64,000 bases of DNA. Source: Polytrichum commune. Lineage: Eukaryota; Streptophyta; Polytrichopsida; Polytrichales; Polytrichaceae. Made by a program: the position numbers and the translations under genes. Shown here piece after piece: positions 42,828-56,599 of this stretch (position 1 is the stretch's first letter; each line of letters opens with the position of its first letter). Location: NCBI GenBank assembly GCA_950295325.1, contig OX485809.1:994001-1058000 (forward strand). Direction: 5' to 3'. The notes under the pieces were generated by a model. It saw nothing but the letters and a program-made list of their open reading frames with translations. It was not told where the DNA came from and did not search any database.

Positions 42828-45800
42828 GACCTGGACTTGGTTTAGTCGTGTAGAAGGGATTAGATTAAGTCTTGATGGATTGCTCAAAGACTTGAGCTTT
42901 ATCGGTTGAGGCTTAGGTTTTGTTTTGTATTTGCTTAAGGCAAGGATTAGTAGGATGCAGTGATTGTTCGTTGTTGGACTTGTTGATGTCCATTTAAGGG
43001 GGGTGACTGTCACGGGTGGATAAGCACCCACCGAATTCCGGATTCAGAAAACTGCAAGGCCCTGTTCAAAACCAGGCTCTCTACCTTTGAAGGGCGGCTC
43101 CTGATCAGGCTCTCGGCGGCAAATCTGTGGGCATTTTTGCGAGGCAGAGGAAAATGTGCAAGGGTAGCAGCAAGCTGTGATGGGAGGGAGTTGCCTGTAA
43201 CAACGGGGTTGGTGCCCATGCAAGAATATGGGCAGAGAATGGCCGAGCAGCTACGCTGCAAGGGGGTCAACTTTTATCAAGGAAATGCAACCTGGGGAAG
43301 AGGATGGAATTTCTGAGGGCGGCTGGGATTTACAGCTGGAGCTCTAGGACAGAAGAAGGCATGGCTGGGTGTGGCGAAGAGGAAGCGGAAGAGCACAGGG
43401 TAGGGGGAGATCCAGAATGGCTACAAGCCGAATCCTTGAAAGTTTATGAGGGCCAGAGGGTCAGACCGTTGAGTTTGGAGGAGCTGGGTGGAGATCTAAG
43501 GTAGGAGAGGGAATGCAGGTTGAATGAATTCTCACCCTTGAGGTTTTTCATGCCTGCTTGGTTCGGGATCGGTGATTCGAGTGGCTGTTGCGGCAAGAGC
43601 TGGGTCCTGGATTGGTTGGGTAGAAAGGGTAACGAGGGGAAGACCCTTCTCACAGCGTAGGAGGGAGAGCGAGCACAAGCGTTGGAAGGGGGAGGTATCG
43701 GCGGTAGTTCTACCTGGGAAGGCTTGACGGGCACTGTCGTAAAGCAAACAACGTAGAATCACCGAGATATGGAGGGTCCAGCAGCCCGGCTTCAAGTCTA
43801 GGGGTACCTGTTTGGTTAGAGGGCATGGGATGGGCTAAGAATTGGGGATTTTAGTTTAGGTTTAGTAAGGGATTAGGGGGTGATTAATTAGTATAACGCT
43901 GGTGAGGGGATGGTACTTGGCCAAGAACCCACTCGTTTATGGTTTAGGTTTGAATAGGTTAAGTGTGGTGTGTTGAACCAAGGGGTGGACTTGTGAGACT
44001 GGAAAGACTATGTAGGAAGAGCATTTCTTAATGCTTGTACTTCATGCCTGGAAATAAAGGTTGTGAGTCCATTGATATTTGTGATTAGACCCCACCAACA
44101 CCAAGGGTGGTGTGAGCCCAAATTTGTGCTCACATGTGTTCTTCATCTCATAAAACATTAACACTTAGATTTGGTCGCCAGACTGAGTGTGCAAAAAAAC
44201 AAAAAGAGTTAGGTTGTTTTGTAGGGAATGGAGTTAATTAATTTAGAGGCTTGCCGGAAGTCACCTAGTGCCAAGGTTGGGGTAGGAATTAAGTTAGGAA
44301 TTAGTTGTAGAAGGTTAAGGCTTTAGTGTTTGTGAGGGGAAGTGATTAACTTAAGGGTTGGTTAGTTAGGTTATAAAATCTTGAATTAATACTAGGTGGA
44401 GCGGGGTTTTTATAACTTGAGGGGGATTAGCTGTGACCATTTAAGGGGGGGACCCTCGGGGTGTTGTGGATTAGGCATGGATCCTCGGATCCAGGGAGGG
44501 GGGTACCAAGGGCCTCTCGGGAGAAAGAAGGACTCTCTCTCAGTATGTGCAAGGAGGCGGCCGGAGCCAGGCGGAAGCGCTGGCTGGGACAATGCGGTGG
44601 GGGTTGGAGTTGAATAATCTGGTTGCTGGCGGTGCTGGAACGAGACAAAGACTGGTATTCCTGGCCGTGTATCGGTGTGACATTAGTGGCTCGAGAATTC
44701 AGCCCTGGCTCAACCCAGACCTGATAGCTGGATTCAAATCTTGGGGAAGATCAGGGTAAGGTGGCCGGGGGGGCTTCGGATTCGGCAATGTCGGTTGTCA
44801 AATTGACCGAGGACCGCAATGCAAGTTCAATCGCCCCAAAGCGTAGCCAATTCGAGTCCTTTTCCTTGATGTTTCTGTGGGATGCACCTGTCGCCCTTTG
44901 TTTATATGTCAGCTGTTCATCCCGAATCTAAGCGAACCTAGCAAAAAGGGGGGAGGGCAACCGGATGCGTAGAACTGGTTCAGGTGCTCTGTAGCAGGTT
45001 TAGGAAGGATCCTTGCTATTCTCATGCGAGCTGCCGTGATCGGAATGAAGGGTATACAACAACAGCCAAGAATTTCGGGGCAAAATCCAATTCGAGGCAC
45101 AGTTTCGCTCCCAGGGGCGACAACAAGAATCCATTGACTCCCTCTACTACCACATTCAGCCTCAAGAGGGGCCTGAATTCGAAAAGTACCGAGCCGAAGT
45201 CGGAAATGGATGGGAACGGTTGCAGGGGTGGCTCAAAGAGCTTTGGGGCCAGGAAGACTCTCCTAGCGGGGATTGACAAGGGAATTTGTGCAGGCTGCCA
45301 CCGAAGTCACCCTGAGTCCTGGGCGGTGGCTGGAGGGCTTCTCCGACCCATGATTTAGGAGGCCTGCCGCAAACTAGGTGGGAAGTAGGGGACCAAGGTG
45401 CATTTAGGTTCGAAGAGGGAGGCTACAGCTCCTGCCTGGGTGTCAATCAGAAGGAATTTGGCAGGTCCCAGTTAAGACCGAAGATGAGCTGCTGAGAGGG
45501 GCAGGTAACACAAGGCCTAGGCTGCTGTGGATGCAACTATACGCTGGCAGGGGTCAACTTAACCATGGCAGAGGCCGAGGAGCCATTTAGAAGGTAGTGG
45601 GAAAGGGGTTAGGTAGCTGAGTGGAGAAAGAGTGAACAAGTGGGCATAAGCAATAAAATTGCGTGGCTTGACGTGGCTTAAGGTCACTGACAATTGTTTA
45701 GATTAGTTGGTTAGCTCATTGTAGAAGGTGTGGGTTTGGAAGTGGTGTTGATTTTTAGGAGATGAGCATGTAGGTCATGACCACAAGGGGGTGGAGTATT

Positions 45801-46054
45801 TCTAAATACTTGTAACCTTGATGCCCTGAATAAAGAATTGTGTGCTTAATATTTGGGATATGTAGTATAGGAGTTTGAGTCCCAGGACCCAGGCGTCAGT
45901 AAGTGTATGCGGGCTTTAGACTCTCACCCAGACTACGACGCATAAGGGTGGGGGTTTAGGGCTCACATGTGGGTGGACACTGAGTAGCAAATGTGAGCCA
46001 TGGGCTATCACCCGGACTAAGACGCATAAAGGTGGGGGTTTGTGGCTGACATAA
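42828..46054. other. No gene; possible LTR and leader of the gag-bearing element
   Basis: TGTCACGGGTGG at 43009 looks like an LTR start, and the CACCGAATTCCGGATT that follows is almost repeated at 54680 (CACGGAATTCCGGATT). The phrase with CGACGCATAAGGGTGGGGGTTT near 45935 is repeated, slightly changed, about 85 bases later, just before the gag. No primer-binding site or exact LTR pair was found, so limits stay open. Open frames of 60-124 codons here carry no recognisable motif. Confidence 0.35.
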
Positions 46055-47474
46055 ATGAGTGAGGAGATACCATTGGGGACTGAGACAGTTAGGGAAAGGA
46101 TTCCGATAGAAATTGATAGGGACATAGGAGTGGACACACTGGTCACCATGGCTCAGGGGGGAGGCGGAATACCGCCCATACCACCCGTGCCGCCCATTGA
46201 TTCCATCGATCCATTGGTTAGACCTAGAGGTCTATCAATTTTGGTACCACAAAACTTAGTGGCGGTGGATATGCCATCCCACCTCCCCAAGTTTTATGGA
46301 ACCAAGGATGAGGATCCCTCTAGGCACATGGAGAGATGCATGGAGAGATTGGCTAGTTCTCTTGTTACTAATCCGAGATATTGGTTAGTGTGGTTTCCTA
46401 CCACCCTAGAGGGTGAGGCGTATGAGTGGTATAGAGACCATGCCGAGGGATACTTTAGAGAGTGGGATTAATTGCAAAGGGAATTCTTGAATGAGTTTAG
46501 ACGGAGGTGGATCAAAGTACGGCTCTTAGAGCCCTAACATCATTAAAGCAAAGAAAAGAAGAGGAGATTTCGGCATACATTAGGAGGTTTGATTTAGTGT
46601 GTACACGTTTTGTGGGCACCATGCTCAATGACGACACACTAAAACAATTCTTCATCCAAGGATTCTTTTAGGCGGGAACCATTAGGGGTGTCTTGGAGAG
46701 GAATCCTCAAACCTTAGTGGCCGCTAAGGTAGCGGCGAGAGAGATGAAGCACATAGATAGAGACTATGAGAGACTGTGGAGGAGAGAGGATGAGTCCATC
46801 CCTCAATTCATTTCTATTCGGCCTAGGGTGGTTGAGGGAGAGTCATGTAAATATGGAGGTCAAGCCCCATATGCTCTCATTGATGCGGGTCCACGCCCTC
46901 TAGCGGTTAGGGAGCCGACACCACTCTTAGCATTGCCCGCACCTAGTGTTGATACACACATTGAGGAGGTGGAGAGAAGGTTAGGTGCTAGTCAGTTGGG
47001 ATTTCAGGAGGCTATGATTAAGCAAATGCAGAGTCTTACGGATCAGATGTCATTAATAATTAGGAGTCAGCAGCCTGGTCCTCCTCCTCCGGTTGAGTCA
47101 GGTAGACATGCTTCAGGATTATGATGTGTTCAGTGTGGCCAACCCGGACATACTAAGCAGTTTTGTCGAGTGGGTCAGAATCGTGATCAGAGAAACAATG
47201 GTGGCCCACCTCCACAAAATCCTAGAGTCCAATGTCAGAATCAGTATGGTCAGGGTAATTATAGGGGACCTCCACCTAGGGGGCAAGGTGGTCAGAATGT
47301 GGAGAGAAAGGAGTTTCATCCTTTTGTGGAAGATGACATGCACAAGGTCAATGTTGGTCCGAAGGACAAGGTTATAGTTGTAGCAATTGTGGGGGAAACC
47401 ATCCTTCGGACGAGTGTCGTCAACCTGACAAGGTTATTAACATGCTCAACCCGGTAGCCAACCCACAACAATAG
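46055..47474 (+). pseudogene. Degenerate Ty3/Gypsy-type gag
   Basis: The first frame (46055-46471) has the retrotransposon gag core: LPKFYGTKDEDPSRHM, WFPTTLEGEAYEWY and YFREWD before a TAA at 46469. A one-base shift near 46510 moves to the frame with ALTSLKQRKEEEISAY, a TAG at 46669, and AAREMKHIDRDYERL. A TGA at 47122 precedes a CCHC knuckle CVQCGQPGHTKQFC. After another shift near 47360 comes a second knuckle, CSNCGGNHPSDEC. Gag forms the particle and binds RNA in such elements. No protease, reverse transcriptase or integrase follows, so the copy is a dead fragment. Confidence 0.8.
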
Positions 47475-48035
47475 GCTAGAGACAACATGAGAGGAGCTAG
47501 GCCACAGGGTGTGCCTCCCAATGAGCTTAGGCCACCGAATTTGTATTATGACCATGAGAATCATAACATACTGTCATTAAGCCGGGTGACGCTCAAATGT
47601 TCAATTAATTATAATTGTGATGTCATTCATGATTGTGAATATATTAATCCCAAGTCCTCCGGGGATTCAGACTATGGTCATATGGTCATTAAATCATTTG
47701 GACACTTTGTCATTAAGTCTTGTACTTTAGTTAATCACCTATGTAGCCATGTGGAACATGATGTTGTAGTTAGATGCAAGGGAATGCTACATGGACTTCA
47801 ATCGGGTATAGAATAAATCACAACAAGAAAAGCATTGATATGGAAAACATGAATTACAATGTGAATGACATAGTGTTCAATACATATACAAGGTATGTTG
47901 AAGGACTATATGATTTAATATGGAACGTGGTACTAATCTGAATAAATAGGTGGATTCAATGTAGATATTCCACACAAGTTACAAAATAATAACATACCTT
48001 CATTTTTAACATATATTTCTTGCATAAAAGTTTAA
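47475..48035. other. Stretch without a recognisable gene
   Basis: This is AT-rich sequence after the gag fragment. I see no pol-like motif and no clear repeat. Confidence 0.4.
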
Positions 48036-48043
48036 GGTTTAAG

Positions 48044-48453
48044 CACGGGTAGATCACTCCATTGTCAAGTTGAACATCACGTGCGACCAAAAAAAATCTT
48101 CTTTTGGTAAGTTGCACCACCAAAATGGGTCAAAATTTTATCAAATTTTTTTCATGAATAGATATACACAGTACCTATGACATACTTAAAAATGGTAACG
48201 AAATTTGATGATTTGTTTTTTTCATAAAACATACCGTTTCTAACTAGAATGACACAGAATTGAACTAAAAAAATTACTAAAAAAAATAAAGATGACTAAA
48301 AATTTCAGAAAACTATTCAAAAGTCACTATCAATGGTTATGTATATGTAGAAAAAAAATCATAAATTTTAAAATTCTATATGGCATGTAATATAGGGGTA
48401 GCAAACTTTGTCCGCACGTGGTGTTCAATTTGACAAGGAGTGATCTACCCGTG
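48044..48453. mobile_element. 410-bp MITE with 8-bp target duplication
   Basis: The ends CACGGGTAGATCACTCC (left) and its complement (right, ending 48453) are inverted. The similarity continues for about 50 bases (TTGTCAA.TTGAACA.CACGTGCG). GGTTTAAG lies directly outside both ends (48036-48043 and 48454-48461). An 8-bp duplication and no coding content suggest a hAT-like MITE. Confidence 0.8.
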
Positions 48454-48639
48454 GGTTTAAGATACATGCTTTTATGAGAAGCTTGTACGTCTTATTTGCT
48501 TGACAAGTATGAAGACAATTGTTACTCCAAGTGAAGTAGCAATCCACAAGATTAGCAGGATGGGTGTACTATTCTAGTGTTTCTAAGCAATGATCTTTTA
48601 ATTCCCATAATGTAGGAGACCAATGTAGGGCCTGATATA

Positions 48640-49310
48640 GAGGATTAATGTCAAACACTACTGCATGACACGCATGACACTACTGTATAACATACAGTAC
48701 ACTATTGCATAACCTGCAGCACATGAATACATAGCACGAATGTTGAATATTGATATAAAAGGCTAATTAAAAACAATAGCACAAGCCCAACATGAATCCT
48801 AATGCAGAGGAATAATACCGAACATAGTGCATGAGAATTAGTAGAAGTTGATGCATGAGACTAATGCAGAGTATAATATAGAATCTACTATAAGAGACTA
48901 AGATAAAGGGTTAATACAGTGGACTGGTGTAAAACGTAATATATAAGTTTAATATAGAAGATTAATGCATGAGACTAGTGTAGATTCCAATGAAGAACGT
49001 AATGTATGAGACTAAGATAGAATATTATTGCAGAGAACCGATCCAACAATAATGTAAAGGCTAACACATAAACTAGTGTATAGACTAAGGCAAGAACTAC
49101 TGGAATGAAAGATTAAATAACCATTAAGTAACATCCAATAACCTAAGATATCAAAGCTAATGCAACTAGACAATAACACATTTCTTCAATAGGGTTCAAA
49201 ATCCTATCATTCAACATTCATAAGGTTCAAAAACCCTGTTATTCAACATTCATAGGGTTCAAAAACCATGTCATTCAACATTCATAGGACTCAAAAATCT
49301 CTTTGTCCGT
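48640..49310. repeat. Degenerate minisatellite-like stretch and 32-bp tandem repeat
   Basis: From 48640 to 49130 short phrases such as ATGCATGAGACTAATGCAGA and ATATAGAA recur irregularly. At 49192-49300 three copies of a 32-bp unit starting ATTCAACATTCAT (49209, 49241, 49273) stand head to tail. Confidence 0.6.
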
Positions 49311-52300
49311 TATTCCTATTCCTATACTTCAACAACTAATTGCATCTACCTGCATGGAGAGGGGGCAAAGAGAAGAGTCGTGCTAACCACAAGAATGTGT
49401 GAGAGAGAAGTCTAGTCCTAACCACTAGAATGAGAGAGAGAAAGAATGAGCCCCCGCTCTCCCTTCGGGGGACTACCCTTTCCAACCACCAAGTCTTTTT
49501 GGCCGTAGATCAAGTCATACCTACATCTAACAGCTGGCCTTTACGGCCGCCACAACCTTAGCCACCATTATCTAAACCCCTAGATCTAAGGGTCTTAGAT
49601 CCAATTATTGCGGCATGACGAAGTACATGTCCAGAATGACGCGAACGTGAATGACATCCGCCTGTTTTATGCGTCAATCGCGATGGACGGAACATTGATA
49701 TCCATGTCCGTTGATGACATCAACGGCGTGGGGGGCGGGCAACCTGTTTTTTTGGTCTGACATGCCCCCTATAAGTTCGTGGGGGGGACTTTAACGTCCC
49801 CCGTTTTTTATTGGGGACAGCAAGATTGAAGGACAAGAAGTTATGAAGAGACTTAGAAAACATTATGTCAAAAATGTATCATTCTAGATCCATAATATTA
49901 TTCAGATCCATAACAATGTTCTATGGGCGTGACGGTATTATACGGGATACTCTCCACATTCAATCTAAATGTGAGGAATATTCTATGGATTATTGTCAAT
50001 CCCACATAACATTGTTATGGAAGTGAATAATGTATGTGAACTTCATTTCTACCAAGTCTTAAGAAAGTTTAGATAGTGACATCAAAATAGTTCATAAAAA
50101 TTGTAGCTTCATCAAAATAGTTCAATTTTAGATGGTGACATCAAAATAATTCAATGTAAAGCTAACTGCATATCCAATGGCAAAACTCAGGCTTAAGATC
50201 GAGTCTCTTTGATCAAACAACGAGTACATATGTTTTTGGTTGTTCAAACAAATAGCACTCCCACAACCAAATTTGTCTTTGCATAAGATGATGTGCACTC
50301 CCTTATGGCTGGCTCTCTAGTGTCACATATTTGATATAATAATAGAGTTATATGTAAACTCTCACAAAGTGGGATGAAAGTATGGGTTTAATCCTTCTTT
50401 GGGAAAACTTTCTATTAAGAGGCCGCTAGGTTGTTGTGTATTGGAGCCTATTTTGGAAGTTGGGTGAAATTTTGGGATCTCCTTTTCCCATCTCTCAAAC
50501 TTTGAGAAGTTTTAAGATCTAAAACATGGGAGCCACTATTCTAAATGTCCGAACATCTTATGCAAGGGTAGCTTAGCCTATTTATCCTAATAGGACAAGC
50601 TAGAAAGTTGATTTTTAATAACCTAACACCACTCTTTGTGCATGGTGATTTAAACATTAAGAAAACGTGTGTAGCTTTGTGCCAATTCTTATAACCTCAA
50701 GGTTTGGGACTAATAAACCCATGGTTTCATCTACTTTACTTTACAAATAACTCTAATGCCCAAACAATGTATGTCTAAGGGGATGTTAAGGGGCATTTAT
50801 TAGCAGTTCATTTTGAATACAAAATCAACATCAATTTCATTTACTACCCAACAATCAATTATCAACAAACACCTATATAGTCTTGTGAATATGATTTATA
50901 TTTTGGACTTTATAAAAGACAAATAAAATCTTGAAATTTAAATAAAATGGAGAACTATACTATTCTTTTGAATTTTCAATTATTTATAGAATATAATTGT
51001 CATTAAAGTTACAACGATGATTTGGCGGAGTGACAAATATTATGACGAGGGACCTCCAAAGCCCTTACATTAAGCCCCAAAGAAAATCAAAAATTCGATC
51101 TTCCATGAAGTGTAGTTTTTATAACATGAAAATATGGGTAGGTACTCTACCAGGGAAACGTGTAAAGTCTCAATGCTTCAAGAATTTGATAGCATTGGAC
51201 AAGGTTAAGTCATCTAAGAAGGTCAAATCATGTCTTGCAACTAATATGACGAAAGTAAAGTATTTCCTAGGCACATGTTTCTCCAACAAACTTGCAATTG
51301 TACTAGTACAAAGAGAATCCTCTTGAAGAAGAATACTCTTTTAAAAACTATTTTCAGCTACGATTGTTTCCTTGAACATCCAAGTGATGCAATGACTAAC
51401 CTCATAAGATAATTGCATTCATTATGTGTTGTGAATTTCATCTTCTACAGCACTTCAAACTAAAAAAATGAGGCATTTGAATCTAAATTTCACCCAAGTT
51501 TGGAAGTCACTTCCAATTTATTGGGTTGGATTATTTATTGGCATGTTATGTGTTTTGTTTTTGCATGAACTTGCTAGAGACTCTACTGTTGCAAAATTCC
51601 TACATATATGTTTGGTATTTTTGGTTTCAAGAGACTCATGAAATATATGCTATTATGATCATAATATTTAACATTCGGTGTTGATAATGTCCAATTGGAA
51701 AGCCTAGGCTTTTACGCCCTCAAATCATTTTGATAGCAAACAATGAAAAGTCTTGAGCTGCCACATACCTTAGGGCGTGAAATTTTATCTAGCTGGTCAC
51801 TATCATATGGGAATTGTTAATATGGAGATTTGAGAAAGACTGATATATTGGTTGACAATCAACTTGACATCAATTACAAAACAACATATTTTATTCGAGC
51901 CCGTGAAGAATTAGCAAGTAAGTGTGGCATTATAAACATCTATATTTTTAGATGTGTGGCTTTTAGATGGGTACTTATTAGTTTAGAAGGTGGGTAAGTC
52001 ACGGGGAGGTGACTATTGAAATTTTAGAAACCACGTGAGATAAAAAATAGGGTCAATTTAATTCATCGAGGGTAAATTTTATAAATTTGTTAGATCTACC
52101 ATAGCATTGGAAATATGTCATCTTCATGATTATTTGTAAAATAGGGTGGTGCATAATTCCTCCATTTTAGTAATCAGTAGAAAAAAATAGGGTATTAGAT
52201 ATTGGATCCCCCCAAATGTGTGTAGTAGGATCAATAGAATAATTATGGGTTTGACTACTTGGATGAAGAATTGTGTAAATTTTGTCCAAATTTGAATGAA

Positions 52301-54660
52301 ACGCGTTAGTATGGAGGGAAATGTTGTGGGTTTTTTTTGGGGAAGGAATGTTGTGACTTCTCAATGGCCCTTGGCTTGCTTAGGATTGGGCAAGTACAGT
52401 GGCATGAAGGCGGTGAAGCGTTCGGGTAGGAGGTCTTGCGTTGGTGAAGTGTGGCGCATACGCGGTAGGTAAGACACATTTTTTGGAGTTTTCTTCTTTG
52501 CTTCATAACGTTCACACAAGGTGTTTCATGAGCGCCAAAGTTTCAGCTTGCTCCGCTTGCATGCAGTAAGAATTGATTTCAAACTCCAACTCCTTGATTT
52601 TTCCCTTCCAATGTCTGTTTTTTGACGACATGCTATTGATTTCCGACGCCCTCCTAAATGTGAGATGTAGAAAGATGAAGAGTTACAAAACCTGAATGTG
52701 AGCGTAGAAAGATGAGATATTTTTCAGGTTATTCTGTACTTGTATCTTGTCCTTTGAGACATCTACCTCAAGTGGGATGTTATGATGTCGCTACCAATAG
52801 TTGTAAAAATGTGTACGTTTTGATGAGATGTGTCATTCGGATTTTGTGTAACATGTGGTTTCGTAGTCAGAGGACAAGGTCCTACATGAGATTGCAGTGT
52901 CATTCCATGAGAGGCCAATTTTGTCATTGAACTGAAACTAATGTCGTGAAAACTAGGAGATTACTCAAATGAAAAAGATATTAAGAAAAGTTCATGAGGT
53001 TGGAATTGGGTTCTAGAAAGGCCGATATTGGGATCATCTCATAAATGTGAGCCAACTTTTTTCATATGATCCTTTTCAACCCTAGAATTATAGGTTTCTT
53101 TCAAAGATTTCAAACATAAAATTACAAACTCCATTATGTAATCATAGTAATGCTAGTAGTGTCCAATATGCCAAAATTTTATTAATTATATTTTTGCTAC
53201 AACAATCTTTTGTAGATGATCGATGATGCGCTACAACATTTGGCAACATCACCGTGGTAGACGTAGAGGATTGCGCTTTGTCTTGCACTCTGCCTTGGAG
53301 GAAGATTTGGTGGAGTGGTTGGAGACTTCAAAGGTTACCCGCCTCATGCCATCAATTAGTTTTAGTTATTCGTCATCATTAGTGTTAAGCAAATCTCTCC
53401 AAATTTTTTAGTCTTATCATGACATTGTAGAGGATATTAACATGTATTGGAAGGTGCATAGTTATATCCTAACCCTTCATATTGTAAATATTTGGTACAA
53501 GGTTGAATGTGTTTGTGAACACAATTGAAGTAAATGTTTTCAATTTGTGTATTGAATTTTCTTTCATTTGAATGCAATCTTTTGTTTTTGGAGTACATAG
53601 TTGTGCAAAAAATCATGTTTTGTGATAATTGATTGTGTTTCTTGTTTTGTTCTATCCGTTTTTACAACTCATCTATGTTAGCTTGTACATTTTGTTATCT
53701 CCATGTTTATTGGTAACCTTTTAAATAATATCCAAGTGTTATTGATTGTGTTTTGAACGGCATTTTGAATGGTTTAGCATTGGTAAAACTAAATGAAACC
53801 GATTAAATAACAAGATGGATGCTATAGAACGTTTGTTGCTCACATAGTCAACTTTGCAATGCTATAGTATTCCGTCTACTATTTGGTACTTGTATAATTT
53901 ATAAAAAAATTATGATGCCAAAAATTAGCCTTTCTAAACAATTACAAATAAATATAAGGTGTTAAAAAATACGTCAAAGTAGCTTTATATCTACATATAG
54001 GGAGGGAAAAAATATTAAGAGGTGCATAAATATCCCCCCATTAAATACCCCATTATCGCACGTGGTTACAAAATGTAAGGGGGTGTGATCCCCCCGTGGG
54101 GTAAGTCAATACTAACCGAGTATCTAATTGCATCATTGTCCTTACCTTTCATTTCCACCTCAACTTCTCCCATCTCACTTTGGAAAGGACATTTAAGGCC
54201 GTTAATTTGAAACTCAAGAAGTGTCTTAACCAAACTAAGGTTTTGTAAGGGTGCATCATATTCTATTGACAAAATCGCATTCTCACACACCATAATTGGG
54301 GGTCACATATTACAATACACGCATAACGACACACAATAATATGAGGGCTTGAATCTTGAACATTGCTCATGGGGTTGCCACATTGGGCCAGTAGACCAAC
54401 CATGTTAGTCTTTAACTCATCCAAGAGTGTATTCTATCTAGCAAGTTGTTCTCTGCTTGGGTCTAACTTGTTGTTGGCTTGATTCCTCTAGCTAGAGAGC
54501 TCAGCCTAGAGGGTGGACTCATCGTACCATGTGCAAACTAACGTGAGTGTAAGAAGGAGTGTTATTTTAGGCATTAGCATACATAATATACACAAGGGAG
54601 AGGTGTTGATTTTCTCTAGTGTGTATGATAAGAGAGGCTATTAATTTTTTGAAAGTAGAG
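49311..54660. other. Long AT-rich stretch without a recognisable gene
   Basis: Only short open frames without motifs are present. A GC-richer patch at 49440-49800 holds G-run/C-run pairs (GGGGGGGACTTTAACGTCCCCC) but no gene. The segment 53990-54110 with CCCCCC..GGGG blocks may be a decayed MITE end. Nothing firmer can be said. Confidence 0.4.
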
Positions 54661-55366
54661 GTTGTGGGAACCTGTAAATGCACGGAATTCCGGATTAACA
54701 GCCGAACCGGACTTTAGAGGGGGAATAACTTGTTTGTTTTGATTAGGTTAGGGGAATTTAGGGTAGGTTAGCCGTTTTAGGAAATAAAGTCTGTGTACTT
54801 CTGTCCGGTGCAATAAAATGATTAAAACAGACTCCTTAACCTAGCCGGACCAAACGGAAAATACCGTTAGATAACTGCCAGTTCCGGAGCGGCTAGAATG
54901 ATGGCAGTTGTACGGGAATAAAACGGTCACCACAAACAATTATGGAGCCGAACTCAAGGAGGAAGGAGGCACGTTCAACATCATCTACTTGCACACCGCT
55001 TGCATCGTTTTCTAAGATATTTAGGTTTTTTTGTCAACATAAATTGCTTGGCTTTGTAGATCAATATGTTTCTAAAATATGTATGGTTCTTTCCTCCACA
55101 AAATTAGTATATACTTTCAAATCATTTTCACTTAAACCTATGCAAGGTACTGGAGTTGTGTACTTGACCATGCTTGCGCCCTTAACCCTTGAGCTTAGAC
55201 CAAACTCATATGTAAACCAATTACAATCTATTCCAAAATATTTGTTAGCGTTGTAAAACTTGGGGTCTTGACCAATTGTTTCCAAAATTTCTATGTTGTT
55301 TTAAGGGTTTAGTGCATACATCATACAAAACATGACTTTCATAAGATAAGAATAGAGGTCCCACAC
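54661..55366. other. Possible LTR start and short transposon-like ORF remnants
   Basis: TGTGGGAACC at 54664 followed by CACGGAATTCCGGATT resembles the presumed LTR start at 43009. Opposing frames at 54942-55256 (plus) and 55061-55285 (minus) are about 75-104 codons long. The minus one reads like protein (KYFGIDCNWFTYEFGL), but I cannot name the family. Confidence 0.3.

Positions 55367-55367
<1 letters not shown>

Positions 55368-55402
<35 letters not shown>
55368..55402. repeat. GA dinucleotide microsatellite
   Basis: About 17 uninterrupted GA units. Confidence 0.95.
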
Positions 55403-55405
<3 letters not shown>

Positions 55406-55669
55406 TTAAATACTAGTGCACCATTGTTAATCCAACATAAAAACCATGAAATTAATAATATGCATTCCAGAGTTCAATTTTCTTAGTTCATTTGACACCG
55501 AAATTAGTTCTAAGATTCCCCGACTCACTCTACTCAAGGTCATTTGAGATGAACGGGCACCAAACAAATAAGGGGGTCAAGTTTTCATATTGAATGGATG
55601 AGAGGTATGCTCGTATACAATAATCCCCTCTCTTCGTTGAGACTCGTTACCGACGGAGTTCAATAGTGT

Positions 55670-56325
55670 CCGGGGAGATTTTGTGAGCATAATCGGTCTA
55701 TATCCTAGTGTTTGCAAGTCCAACCGGTCACATGTTGTGATATTCTTTCGGCTTTCCTTTATTAATTCGAGGTATATTCCCATACATTCCTCTAGAACGA
55801 CGGGTAATTCTCTTGAAGTCTCGATGAACATCAACCAATTACTTCTCAAACTCAACTGGTTCATCTGTTACCAACGGTTGGTTCTCCTCGTTCAACACGA
55901 GCCAACCAATAACGCACAAAGCTCCCAAACACGTTGAGGGGCTGATCACATCGGCCAGTTCAGACACCATCCGTTGGCATCTCCGGCTGTAATAATATGA
56001 AAAGTGGTGGACCAACATCTATTTCTCAACATAATCCCCAACAATTTCACGGCTGGAATTGGATGAAAAAGTTTGGTGTGATCGGGGTATGAGACAATGA
56101 ATGGGAAGAACCCACTACTAAGTTACAAACGAGCCGGTTGAGTTTGAAGAACAACCGGTTGATGTTCATTGAGACTTCAGGAGAATTACCCATCATTTTA
56201 GAAGAATCTACAGGGAATATACCTTGAATTAATAAAGAAAAACCGAAAGAGGATCACAACATGTGATCGGATGGACATGAAAACACTCGGATCTTGACCG
56301 ATGATGCCCACAAAACCTCCCCCGA
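55670..56325. repeat. Inverted pair of a ~210-bp dispersed repeat
   Basis: 55670-55880 and the complement of 56112-56325 share long blocks: ACATGTTGTGAT, CTTTATTAATTC, GGTATATTCCC, GGGTAATTCTC, GATGAACATCAACC and TCAAACTCAAC. The minus-strand frame of the left copy contains ELIKESRKNITTCDRLDLQT, so the repeat may derive from a coding sequence. A third, more diverged copy lies at 24195-24390. Confidence 0.8.
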
Positions 56326-56599
56326 CATTGGTCTGAGAATTACACCAAAACATGACTTCCCATTCCCACTTGACTTTTGCAACTATAAAGCTTACGTCAA
56401 GCACTCAATTTGTCAACTTTGTTGGCCCACCAGGGGTTTGTGGAGTCATGCGTCTCCGGCCTTTCTGAAAATTCCTTCCAAATCTGTGCAAATCTGTTTC
56501 GGGTATTTATATCTCGATCGGAGACTTTGAGCTTGAAATTGCCACGCACCGGGTGCAAAGATATCCTGCACAAAAAGGGGAGGAATTAAGGGTTTTTGG

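Noticed and set aside
43304-45358. Several 66-124-codon frames
   Set aside because: They overlap in opposite directions in a probable LTR or leader region and show no family motif.
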